A DNA stretch of 8,363 nucleotides from Propionivibrio sp. (GCA_003249625.1 QKII01000223.1:1-8363); one strand, 5' to 3'. Positions 1 to 6,632 are shown, numbered from the stretch's first letter. Notes: generated by a model from the letters alone, not told the origin. Numbers and translations are program-made.

Positions 1-2
1 GG

Positions 3-215
3 GAAGATCGTGAAGCGATCGTGCTTTGCGACATCCAGGGCGTGACGCAGAAATCCTTTGCCGAGCGCTTGGGGCTCTCGTTGCCGGCAGCAAAGTCACG
101 TGTGCAGCGGGCGCGCGTCCGTCTGCGCGCGCAACTGTCCGAAGCATGTAGAGTGAGATTCGACGAAGAAGGAAAAGTATGCTGCTTTGCTCCGCGCCCG
201 CCGCTGGAAGGTTGA
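3..215 (+). CDS. RNA polymerase sigma factor, SigZ-like ECF type, C-terminal end (5' truncated by window)
   Basis: The window opens inside this gene, and the reading frame is open from base 3 to a TGA at 213-215. The visible 70 residues form sigma-70 region 4, the helix-turn-helix that contacts the -35 element. They begin REAIVLCDIQGVTQKSFAER, continue LGLSLPAAKSRVQRARVRLR, and so show the usual layout of a helix, a G-[VL]-[ST] turn and a recognition helix ending in KSRVQRAR. After region 4 comes a short Cys-containing tail (EACRVRFDEEGKVCCFAPRP). This resembles the tail I recall for SigZ-type sigma factors, which carry Cys and FD..G.V residues after region 4. Region 2 and the true start lie upstream. 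The gene ends 10 nt before rlmA on the same strand, so co-transcription is likely. Region 4 identity is firm; the SigZ subtype is inferred from the tail. Confidence 0.85.
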   Translation, partial: EDREAIVLCDIQGVTQKSFAERLGLSLPAAKSRVQRARVRLRAQLSEACRVRFDEEGKVCCFAPRPPLEG

Positions 216-225
216 CGACAAGATC

Positions 226-1068
226 ATGAATGTCATCCCATTCAATGCGCTTGCCTGTCCGCTGGACGGGCAAGCATTACACAACAACGGAACAGCGTGG
301 TGCTGCGCCAATGGCCACAGTTTCGATATCGCCAGCCAGGGCTACACCCACCTTTTGCCGGTCCAGAAGAAGCGCTCGCGGGATCCTGGCGACAGCAAGG
401 AAATGGTGGCCTGCCGGCGACGCTTTCTTGAGGCCGGCCATTATCAGCCGATTGCCGAGGCAGCGGGGCGCGCTGTTCTGGCCGATACGTCTCCCGGCGC
501 AACGATTCGCTGTCTCGATGCCGGTTGCGGCGAAGGCTATTACTTGCGCCAACTGGCCGCCGACACTGACGAAGCCAGGAATCTGGCCCTCATCGGGCTG
601 GATATATCAAAATGGGCCGTCCTCTCGGCGGCGAAGCAGGATAAGCGGATGGCGTGGGTTGTCGGCAGCAACGCCAATCTTCCGGTGCTGCCGGGTATGC
701 TGGATCGCGTCCTGTGCATGTTCGGTTTCCCGGTCTATGCCGAGTTCGCCAGGGTTCTTGCGGCAGAGGGTCAATTGATTCAGATCGACGCCGGCACGGA
801 GCATCTGCGCGAATTGCGCGAAATTATCTATCCCGTCCTGAAACCGGAGCGTGCGACCGAGATGGCGGCTCCGCCCGGATTTTCAGTTGTGTCCTGTGAG
901 ACTGTGCGTTACTCGGCGGAGATTAAAGGTCAGCAGCAGATCGCCGATCTGCTGGCCATGACTCCTCACCTTTTCCGCGCCAGCAGCGAGGGCAAGGCCC
1001 GCGTTGCCGCTTTGCTCTCGCTGTCTGTGACGGTCGACGTTCGGCTGACGCGTTACAAGAGGAACTGA
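226..1068 (+). CDS. rlmA: 23S rRNA (guanine(745)-N(1))-methyltransferase RlmA
   Basis: This 280-residue cytoplasmic SAM-dependent enzyme methylates N1 of G745 in helix 35 of 23S rRNA. The N-terminal zinc-finger region is CPLDGQAL...WCCANGHSFD (residues 11-34). It is followed by the family signature GYTHLLPVQKKRSRDPGDS (39-57), then EMVACRRRFLEAGHYQP (59-75). The SAM-binding motif LDAGCGEGYY lies at 97-106. The second zinc Cys of the E. coli enzyme (CPLC) is Asp14 here (CPLD), a substitution I recall in other proteobacterial RlmA proteins. ATG at 226 was preferred over an in-frame ATG at 187, because 187 lies inside the upstream sigma gene and adds 13 residues with no counterpart in the family. 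The length is close to the E. coli protein (269 aa). A GGAAGG at 206-211 is a rather distant ribosome site, so translation may be coupled to the upstream gene. Confidence 0.95.
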   Translation: MNVIPFNALACPLDGQALHNNGTAWCCANGHSFDIASQGYTHLLPVQKKRSRDPGDSKEMVACRRRFLEAGHYQPIAEAAGRAVLADTSPGATIRCLDAGCGEGYYLRQLAADTDEARNLALIGLDISKWAVLSAAKQDKRMAWVVGSNANLPVLPGMLDRVLCMFGFPVYAEFARVLAAEGQLIQIDAGTEHLRELREIIYPVLKPERATEMAAPPGFSVVSCETVRYSAEIKGQQQIADLLAMTPHLFRASSEGKARVAALLSLSVTVDVRLTRYKRN

Positions 1069-1148
1069 GTCCTCCGGGAACTGCATCCTTTTTACGGTTC
1101 ATTCGTCTACCTAGTCGAATTCACCTGTTTAGCAATCGGAGTTGTCCT

Positions 1149-2198
1149 GTGTCTGCTGAATCTCAAGCTCTTTCTTCGTCTCCTCTGGGTCGCTGGCTGG
1201 CTGGCATCGTCGCCGCCGTCACCGTCTGGTTTCTCGCCTATGGCAATTTAATGCCCTTTGCCGATGCCATCATCGCTGCGCTCGGCCTGACCCGCGCCAC
1301 GCACCTCGGCGAGGCAGTGCATTTTTTCGTCTACGACACGCCAAAGGTGCTACTGCTGCTTACCGGCATCGTCTTCGTCATGGGCGTCGTGCAGACGTTC
1401 TTCGCGCCGGAACGCACGCGGGCGCTGCTTTCGGGCAAGCGACTCGGCATCGGCAACGGGTTGGCTGCGACACTGGGCATCGTTACGCCGTTCTGCTCAT
1501 GCTCGGCAGTGCCGCTATTCATCGGATTCCTTTCGGCCGGCGTGCCGCTCGGCGTTACTTTTTCCTTCCTGATCGCCGCGCCGATGGTCAACGAAGTCGC
1601 GCTGGTGCTGCTCTTCGGGATGTTCGGCTGGAAGGTCGCGGCGTTGTACCTGGGCATGGGCCTGCTGGTGGCGATCGTCGCCGGCTACGTGATCGGCGAG
1701 ATGAAAATGGAGCGCCATCTGGAAGAGTGGGTGCAGAAGATTCACGCCGGCCAGGTTGATCCGACGGTCGGGCTGAATCTCGGTTGGGTCGAACGCTTTG
1801 AGGCGGGCTGGGGCCACGTCAAACAGATCGTCGGCAAGGTTTGGCCATACATCCTCGCCGGTATCGCCCTCGGCGCCGGCATCCACGGCTACGTGCCAGA
1901 AGACTTCATGGCCTCGTTCATGGGCAAGGACGCGTGGTGGGCCGTGCCGGCTGCCGTGGTCCTTGGCGTGCCGATGTACACCAACGCCGCTGGCATCATC
2001 CCGATCGTTGAGGCGCTGATCGGCAAGGGTGCGGCACTCGGTACCGTGCTGGCCTTCATGATGGCCGTGATTGCGCTCTCCGCGCCAGAAATGATCATTC
2101 TCCGGAAGGCGCTCAAGCCTCGGCTTATCGCTACCTTTGCCGGTGTCGTTGCCATGGGCATCCTGCTCGTCGGCTATGTGTTCAATGCCATTTTTTAA
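1149..2198 (+). CDS. YraQ/ArsP-type (DUF318) permease
   Basis: This is a 349-residue polytopic inner-membrane protein with about eight hydrophobic segments. Its N half carries the family hallmark TPFCSCSAVPLFIGFLSAGV (residues 113-132, Cys116 and Cys118), followed by AAPMVNEVALVLLFG. The C half carries the pseudo-repeat VPMYTNAAGIIPIVEALIGK (274-293) and SAPEMIILRKAL, so an internal duplication is visible. Members of this family include ArsP, which exports trivalent organoarsenicals; many others are uncharacterised and linked to metal or redox stress. The cytoplasmic loop near 185-225 is charged. The GTG start at 1149 has GGAG at 1138-1141 with 7 nt spacing, and there is no better in-frame start downstream. 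It heads a tight unit with the thioredoxin-fold gene 12 nt after its stop. Family assignment is firm; the substrate is unknown, and arsenic is only one candidate. Confidence 0.9.
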   Translation: MSAESQALSSSPLGRWLAGIVAAVTVWFLAYGNLMPFADAIIAALGLTRATHLGEAVHFFVYDTPKVLLLLTGIVFVMGVVQTFFAPERTRALLSGKRLGIGNGLAATLGIVTPFCSCSAVPLFIGFLSAGVPLGVTFSFLIAAPMVNEVALVLLFGMFGWKVAALYLGMGLLVAIVAGYVIGEMKMERHLEEWVQKIHAGQVDPTVGLNLGWVERFEAGWGHVKQIVGKVWPYILAGIALGAGIHGYVPEDFMASFMGKDAWWAVPAAVVLGVPMYTNAAGIIPIVEALIGKGAALGTVLAFMMAVIALSAPEMIILRKALKPRLIATFAGVVAMGILLVGYVFNAIF

Positions 2199-2210
2199 GA
2201 GGAGCTTTTC

Positions 2211-2441
2211 ATGAAAGACGTAAAAATTCTGGGTACAGGTTGCGCCAACTGCAAGAACACGCTGGCGCTGGTCGAACAAGTCGCCAAGGAAAAAGGCGTG
2301 GCGATCAAACTTGAAAAGGTCGAGGATCTGCCGGCGATCATGGGCTACGGGGTAATGTCCACGCCGGGCGTGGTGATCGACGGCGTGGTGGTGCATGCTG
2401 GCGGTGTGCCGACAAAAGGCAAGGTCGAAGGCTGGTTCTGA
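2211..2441 (+). CDS. small thioredoxin-fold redox-active disulfide protein
   Basis: This 76-residue cytoplasmic protein has no signal peptide. It begins MKDVKILGTGCANCKNTLAL, with a CANC (CxxC) redox or metal-binding motif at Cys11-Cys14. It then has the thioredoxin-fold cis-proline segment MSTPGVVIDGVVVHAGGVPT. Length and motifs match the 'redox-active disulfide protein 2' family of glutaredoxin-sized proteins. Genes of this family commonly follow DUF318/YraQ permeases, and here the start is 12 nt after the permease stop. A strong AAGAGGAG (2197-2204) lies 6 nt before the ATG and overlaps the permease stop codon. A plausible role is delivering or reducing a thiol-reactive substrate or metal for the permease; the sequence does not show this directly. 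It is also possible that it simply keeps the permease cysteines reduced. Confidence 0.88.
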   Translation: MKDVKILGTGCANCKNTLALVEQVAKEKGVAIKLEKVEDLPAIMGYGVMSTPGVVIDGVVVHAGGVPTKGKVEGWF

Positions 2442-2453
2442 GGCCGTTGCCGT

Positions 2454-2885
2454 ATGAGTCATTGTTGCTCCTCCTCCAGACCTGATGCCGGTCAGCCAAG
2501 CAAGCGCCACTGCCCTGCGTGTTCGACTGAATGTGTGGAGGTCTCCTCGCGGACCATTGCGCACCACATCAGGTTTTCCTGGCGTTGGGCGCCTTCCGCC
2601 GAGGGGTACTACTTCTGCGACAACCCCGATTGCGATACAGCCTATTTCGGTGACGATGGCTCGGTCATTTCAAAGACCGCGCTGAGAGTCCCGAGCGCCG
2701 TGAAAGACAAGAAGGGAGAGGCGCTGCTGTGTCACTGCTTCGGCGTCAGCAGGGCGGATTTCGAGAGGGAACCGTCGGTCAGGGACTTCGTGGTGGAACA
2801 GACGAAAGCAGGAAGTTGCTCCTGCGAGACCAGCAACCCTTCGGGACGGTGCTGTCTGAAAGACTTCCCCAAGTCGAAGGGCTGA
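2454..2885 (+). CDS. CopZ-N-like [2Fe-2S]/zinc metallochaperone, no HMA domain
   Basis: This 143-residue soluble protein has 13 cysteines in two groups. The N-terminal group (C4, C5, C20, C23, C27, C55, C60) includes CPAC and FCDNPDCDTAYFG, as in the zinc-binding part of the N-terminal domain of Archaeoglobus CopZ. The second group is a BFD-like [2Fe-2S] module: LCHCFGVSR at 92-100 and SCSCETSNPSGRCC at 121-134. In Archaeoglobus CopZ these parts precede an HMA (GMxCxxC) copper-binding domain. Here the protein ends soon after the [2Fe-2S] cysteines and has no HMA domain. This matches proteins annotated as putative iron-sulfur cluster-binding metallochaperones. It starts 12 nt after the thioredoxin-fold gene, with a weak GAGG at 2440-2443. 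The likely role is redox handling or delivery of a metal, with copper the best guess by homology. It faces the response-regulator gene tail to tail. Confidence 0.85.
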   Translation: MSHCCSSSRPDAGQPSKRHCPACSTECVEVSSRTIAHHIRFSWRWAPSAEGYYFCDNPDCDTAYFGDDGSVISKTALRVPSAVKDKKGEALLCHCFGVSRADFEREPSVRDFVVEQTKAGSCSCETSNPSGRCCLKDFPKSKG

Positions 2886-2921
2886 AGGTGAAGGCCGCAC
2901 CGCCGGTCGTTTTCTCGGTAG

Positions 2922-4262
2922 CTACAGCGGGGGGGCTTCGCCCCCCCTGTCGATCCCCAGTCTGCGCATTTTCTCCCACAGTGTCTTGCGGCTGATGCCG
3001 AGCGCGTCGGCGCAGGTCTGGATCTGCCACTGGCTGGTGTCGAGTGCCCGCACGATGAAGTCGCGCTCGCATTCATTCATGTAGTCGCGGAGGTTGCTAC
3101 CAGCGCTCTGGAGTTCCGTTGATGCGACGGGCTGGTCGAACAGGTGGTCGACGCCGATGCTGCGGCTGTCGGTGAGCAGGCAGGCGCGTTCGAGCGTGTT
3201 GCGTAGTTCGCGGATGTTGCCAGACCATGGGTGGCCGATCAGTGCCTGCTCGGCGGCAGCAGTAAGGACCGGCGGCTTTTGGCCGAGGTCGGTGAATTCA
3301 GCCAGGAACAGGCGGCTGAGCCACAGAATGTCTTCACGGCGTTCGCGCAGCGGCGGCACGCGCAACTGGACGACGTTGATGCGGTAATACAGGTCTTCCC
3401 GGAATTCGCCGCTGCCGACCATCTCCTTGAGATCGCGGTGGGTGGCGCAAAGTAGTCGAATGTTGACGGTGGTCGGCGATTCGCTGCCGATGCGCGTGAT
3501 GCTGCGCTCCTGCAGGGCGCGAAGCAACTTGGTTTGCATGCCCAGCGACATGTCTCCGATTTCGTCGAGAAACAACGTGCCGCCATCGGCCTGCTCGAAG
3601 AGGCCACGCCGACTGCGCAACGCGCCGGTGAATGCGCCTTTCTCGTAGCCGAACAGTTCTGCTTCGAGCAGGGTCTCGGTCAGTGCGCCGCAGTTGATGG
3701 CGATGAACGGGCGTTCCGCTCCACCAAGGTCGTGAATCGTACGGGCGATGCGTTCCTTGCCAACGCCTGACTCCCCCGTGATCAGGACTGTGGTAGTGCT
3801 GCCGGCGAGGCGGGGCAACAGGGCGATGATGTGGCGCATTGCCGGTGATGAACCGAGCGCATTTGCCGAATCCGGTGCCGCCGGGCCGGCGATCGACTGG
3901 ATGCGGTCCATAAGCGCGTCGAGGTCGAATGGCTTGGTGATGTAGTCCTGCGCGCCGAGTTTGAGCAACTGTACTGCCGTGTCGATGTTACCTTGGCCAG
4001 TGATGAACAGGAAGGGAGGGAGCGCGACGTGCTCGCTGGCCAGTCGGGCGAACAGTTCGTCCCCGCCCTGATCGGGCAGGCGGATATCGCTGATCACCAG
4101 GAAATACTCGCGCGTCAGCAGTGCAGCCTCCGCGGCCGCTGCTGTGCGGTGCCAGTCGCAGAGGTAGCCGTCGAGTACGAAGCGGTCGGCGAGCGACTCG
4201 CCCATGATCTCGTCGTCTTCAATCAGGCAGATGCGGTTCGTTCGAGTCGTTTGATTCGTCAC
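2922..4262 (-). CDS. sigma-54-dependent response regulator, NtrC/AioR-like
   Basis: This 446-residue cytoplasmic transcription activator has three domains. The receiver domain (about 10-125) has acidic pocket D16/D17, phospho-acceptor Asp59 in ISDIRLPD, Thr88 and Lys110 in TKP. The AAA+ domain (about 135-375) has Walker A GESGVGKE (163-170), the sigma-54 contact loop GAFTGA (209-214), Walker B TLFLDEIGD (229-237) and arginine-finger region FREDLYYRIN. A C-terminal Fis-type helix-turn-helix (about 398-436) contains CADALGISRKTLWEKMRRLG. The intact GAFTGA loop means it should activate sigma-54 promoters. The GTG start at 4262 is the first that gives a full receiver domain and overlaps the kinase gene end by 44 nt, suggesting translational coupling; no strong ribosome site is visible. 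The last residues (GGEAPPL) are encoded by a GC hairpin. Its likely targets are the two palindromes and sigma-54 promoter upstream of the cytochrome genes. Confidence 0.95.
   Translation of the reverse strand: MTNQTTRTNRICLIEDDEIMGESLADRFVLDGYLCDWHRTAAAAEAALLTREYFLVISDIRLPDQGGDELFARLASEHVALPPFLFITGQGNIDTAVQLLKLGAQDYITKPFDLDALMDRIQSIAGPAAPDSANALGSSPAMRHIIALLPRLAGSTTTVLITGESGVGKERIARTIHDLGGAERPFIAINCGALTETLLEAELFGYEKGAFTGALRSRRGLFEQADGGTLFLDEIGDMSLGMQTKLLRALQERSITRIGSESPTTVNIRLLCATHRDLKEMVGSGEFREDLYYRINVVQLRVPPLRERREDILWLSRLFLAEFTDLGQKPPVLTAAAEQALIGHPWSGNIRELRNTLERACLLTDSRSIGVDHLFDQPVASTELQSAGSNLRDYMNECERDFIVRALDTSQWQIQTCADALGISRKTLWEKMRRLGIDRGGEAPPL
2929..2947. terminator. G7/C7 hairpin between convergent genes, possible bidirectional terminator
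   Basis: The sequence GGGGGGGCTTCGCCCCCCC can fold into an 8-bp all-GC stem with a 3-nt loop on either strand. It lies 44 nt after the stop of the metallochaperone gene and inside the last codons of the convergent response-regulator gene. Neither side has a clear run of T, so it is not a textbook intrinsic terminator. Its placement between convergent genes and its great stability make transcript-end protection or weak bidirectional termination plausible. Confidence 0.45.
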
Positions 4263-5697
4263 GTCGGATGTCCAGTGGCAGGGTTACGATGAAGCGCGTC
4301 AGGGTGTTGGTGGTTTCTACGCGGATGGTGCCGCCGAGCTGTGTCGCGATCTGGTAGCAGATCCACAGGCCGAGTCCGTTTCCGCGCTGCGAGAAAGGGG
4401 TGAACGGTTCAAAGAGATGTTCCTTGTGTTCGGCCGAGAGAACATCGCCGTCGTTCTCCACGACAAGGGTCAGATTCTCCCGTTCGTGTTCAGTCCACAC
4501 TGCGACATGGCCCTTGTGGCCGGCGGCCTGTATGGCGTTGAGCACCAGATTGATCAGCAGCTGCCTTACCGGCGTTGACGGGATCGGCAAGGGGCCTGGA
4601 ATGTGCGTTTCCCAGGCGATCTCGACGCCTTGCTTGTGGGCCGTGGGAGTGACCAACAACATGACGTCGTCGATATCGTGGAGGGCCAGCTGGCGGCTGC
4701 TGACCTTGGCTTCGACCAGCAGTGCGGCGACCGTGTCGCGGATCTGAGAAAGGCCGCGTTCCAGGAGGCTGATCGTTTTCTGTCCCAGCGGGTCGGGAGA
4801 GCCGTGGCGCTTTAACGTGCTTATGGCGTTGAGCATTCCACCCAGGGGGTTGTTGATCTCGTGGGCGATGCTCGCGGTCAATCGGCCGACCGCCGCCATG
4901 CGCTCCTGTTTGACGACTTCCTGTTCCAGCTGGAGCTTTTCCTGCATGGCGTCGAGCATGCGACCGTAGGTGAGGTAGAGCGTTCCGACTTCGTCGTGAT
5001 ACGGATAGAGGTGCGGGTCGAGTGGTGCCAACTCGCCTGCGTTGATGCGGCTAAGGCGGTTGGTGACGAGTTCCAGCGGGGCGACCATGCGGCGTCCCCA
5101 GTACCAGTTGATCGGCAACAGCACGGCGAGAATCAGCAAGGTGACCGCAGCGGCGTTGAAGATGGTACGGTCGAAACGGTGCCAGAGCTGGTTCTTGTTG
5201 TGGGCCACGATCAGAGTGCCGATGCGGATATTGTCGGCGCTGATCGGGATGGCGATGAACAGGTGCGCAGCGACGTCGCGTTCGAGGATGAGCGACGGAT
5301 GCGCCGGGTCGGCGGCAATCTCGGCATCGATGGCTCGGAAGTCATCGCCGAGTTCGGCGAGTGCGCTCGTTACCGGAAAATCCTCGGGGTGCGAGGAGGC
5401 GAAGACATGTCGTCCAGCGTCGAGGACGATTACCGCTTCGGCCAGCGCCGAACCGCTGTTTCCCTTGAACGGCAGCGCGATCGTCTCATAGGCGCGCCAC
5501 ACGTCGTCGTGTAGCAGCGCGGAGAACAGCGACCGGGCCATCGTCTGACCGAGATCCTCCGAGCTTTTCACCATATCCTGGCGCAGGTTGTTCCAGGACT
5601 GGATCAGGAATGATGCGGAGAGTGCCAACGCTGTGGCCAGGATGAGCGCAGCGCCGAGCAGCGGGAGCTTGTAGCGCAGGCTGAGGTTGAAGAGCAT
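4219..5697 (-). CDS. membrane sensor histidine kinase, partner of the sigma-54 regulator
   Basis: This 492-residue inner-membrane kinase has a first TM segment at about 10-32 and a periplasmic domain of roughly 145 residues (33-178). The second TM is at about 179-201 and is followed by a HAMP-like linker (MVAPLELVTNRLSRINAGEL). A coiled segment (MLDAMQEKLQLEQEVVKQER) leads into HisKA with phospho-acceptor His279 in SIAHEINNPLGG. The catalytic domain has an N box LINLVLNAIQ (Asn387), a modified G1 box ENDGD (414-418) and a G2 box GNGLGLWI (439-446). The HEINNPLGG form is typical of NtrB-like kinases paired with sigma-54 regulators. The ATG is 7 nt after the stop of the binding-protein gene, with no good ribosome site, so coupled translation is likely. 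The periplasmic domain probably reads the state of the binding protein, as in AioS/ArxS-type systems (inference). Confidence 0.95.
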   Translation of the reverse strand: MLFNLSLRYKLPLLGAALILATALALSASFLIQSWNNLRQDMVKSSEDLGQTMARSLFSALLHDDVWRAYETIALPFKGNSGSALAEAVIVLDAGRHVFASSHPEDFPVTSALAELGDDFRAIDAEIAADPAHPSLILERDVAAHLFIAIPISADNIRIGTLIVAHNKNQLWHRFDRTIFNAAAVTLLILAVLLPINWYWGRRMVAPLELVTNRLSRINAGELAPLDPHLYPYHDEVGTLYLTYGRMLDAMQEKLQLEQEVVKQERMAAVGRLTASIAHEINNPLGGMLNAISTLKRHGSPDPLGQKTISLLERGLSQIRDTVAALLVEAKVSSRQLALHDIDDVMLLVTPTAHKQGVEIAWETHIPGPLPIPSTPVRQLLINLVLNAIQAAGHKGHVAVWTEHERENLTLVVENDGDVLSAEHKEHLFEPFTPFSQRGNGLGLWICYQIATQLGGTIRVETTNTLTRFIVTLPLDIRRDESNDSNEPHLPD

Positions 5698-5704
5698 TCG
5701 ATTT

Positions 5705-6562
5705 TTACAGTTCGCCGAGTTCGCGCATCATCGTGGCTACTCCGGCGTACAGTTCTGGAGAACCGGCGATGAAGCCGTCGAGATTCAGCTTGGCGAGCAA
5801 GGCGCGGCCAGCGGGGTCGTCGCCCATGCTGAAAAGCGCTTTCTGGAACGTTTCGAAATCCTCTTGGCCGACGCGCTGATCGGCAACGATCGGGGGAAAG
5901 CCGAATTCCTCGGATTTCCAGACGATGCGTGTGCGTGCCGCCAGTTGCGGGTCGATTTTTTGCAGGCTGTCCCACACGTAGCTGTCGACGTTGGCGCCCT
6001 GAGCGAGTCCGCTGGCCACCGCCTGGATTGCCTTGGCGTGTGACCAGGTGAAGAACGTCTTGCGGAAATGTGTGCCAGCGTTGATGCCTGCTTTCTTCAA
6101 CTGATGGCGCGGTACCACGTAGCCCGTGTTTGAGTGCGGATCGGCAAAAGCGAACACCTTGCCTTTGAGGTCGATGAGCGATGCTGTCGTCGTGTCCTTG
6201 GCCGGGACGATCAGGTACGACCGATAAAACGGCCTGCTCTGGTAAGACGCCACGGCGAGCAGGCGTACGGCCTTGCCGAGTGCGAGGTACGGGTAGTCGC
6301 ACAGCCAGGCGAAGTCCAGACTGCCCTTGTCGATCAGGTCCATCGTCTCGCGGTAGCTGTCGCGCTGGATGAAGATTACCGATCGCTGCAGCTTGCGTTC
6401 AAGGTAGATTTTCCACTCGGCCAGCATCGAATGCTGGTTATGCAGGAAGGCGGGGGTCATGCCGATGCGGAGCGGGCGTTGAGCCTCGTTTGCGGACGCG
6501 AAGTGGAGCGCAGATATCGCCAGGAGAAAAACGAGAAAACTCAGACGGCGCAGAACGTTCAT
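5705..6562 (-). CDS. periplasmic PhnD-like binding protein, probable sensor component (AioX/ArxX-like layout)
   Basis: This is a 285-residue secreted protein. The signal peptide has an RR-containing n-region and a hydrophobic core (FLVFLLAISALHF), with likely cleavage after ASA at about residue 24. The mature part is a PhnD-family (phosphate/phosphite/phosphonate) type II binding protein. It has RIGMTPAF at the start of the fold, DLIDKGSLDFAWLCDYPYLA (75-94), and FADPHSNTGYVVPRHQLKKA (139-158), which is the oxyanion-binding DP.S..G..VP...L segment. Cys88 is the only cysteine in the whole protein and sits in the pocket-forming FAWLCDYPY segment. No ABC permease or ATPase gene is present; instead a histidine kinase follows 7 nt later. 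This fits a sensory rather than transport role. An AAGGAG site 6 nt before the ATG fixes the start. The ligand is unknown; oxyanions such as arsenite are candidates by analogy with AioX. Confidence 0.9.
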   Translation of the reverse strand: MNVLRRLSFLVFLLAISALHFASANEAQRPLRIGMTPAFLHNQHSMLAEWKIYLERKLQRSVIFIQRDSYRETMDLIDKGSLDFAWLCDYPYLALGKAVRLLAVASYQSRPFYRSYLIVPAKDTTTASLIDLKGKVFAFADPHSNTGYVVPRHQLKKAGINAGTHFRKTFFTWSHAKAIQAVASGLAQGANVDSYVWDSLQKIDPQLAARTRIVWKSEEFGFPPIVADQRVGQEDFETFQKALFSMGDDPAGRALLAKLNLDGFIAGSPELYAGVATMMRELGEL

Positions 6563-6592
6563 CGGGCTCTCCTTGGAAAAGGGCGTCGTTTC

Positions 6593-6621
6593 ATTCTAGC
6601 CGGAATAATGAAGCTTGTTAC
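6593..6621 (-). promoter_or_regulatory. possible sigma-70 promoter for the sensor-kinase-regulator genes
   Basis: Reading the minus strand, GTAACA (6621-6616, four of six -35 bases) and TAGAAT (6598-6593, five of six -10 bases) are separated by 17 nt. Transcription would start near 6586, about 24 nt before the binding-protein ATG. The -35 overlaps one half of the nearer palindrome, so regulator binding could affect this promoter. Confidence 0.45.
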
Positions 6622-6632
6622 TACGGCGTAAC
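6617..6632. promoter_or_regulatory. palindromic activator site 1 (GTTAC-N6-GTAAC)
   Basis: GTTACTACGGCGTAAC is a perfect 5-bp inverted repeat with a 6-nt spacer, centred about 220 bp upstream of the predicted cytochrome c transcript start. It matches the GTTNC-N6-GNAAC motif that I recall for the sigma-54 activator AioR. It is one of two such sites. Confidence 0.75.

Noticed and set aside
1061..1083. Direct repeat GGAACTG at 1061 and 1077 after rlmA
   Set aside because: Only two 7-bp copies, 16 bp apart, one within the end of rlmA; no hairpin with a T-run that would make a terminator.
1515..2567. Long open frame on the minus strand opposite the permease (350 codons)
   Set aside because: It is His/Arg/Asp-rich low-information sequence that crosses the permease, thioredoxin-fold and metallochaperone genes, all of which have recognisable motifs.
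4861..5514. Plus-strand open frame of 217 codons opposite the kinase gene
   Set aside because: The minus strand carries HAMP, HisKA and membrane segments here; the plus-strand frame has no recognisable domain.
5705..6562. Annotation as a phosphonate ABC-transporter binding component
   Set aside because: No permease or ATPase gene is nearby, and the immediate partners are a kinase and a sigma-54 regulator, so a sensory role fits better.
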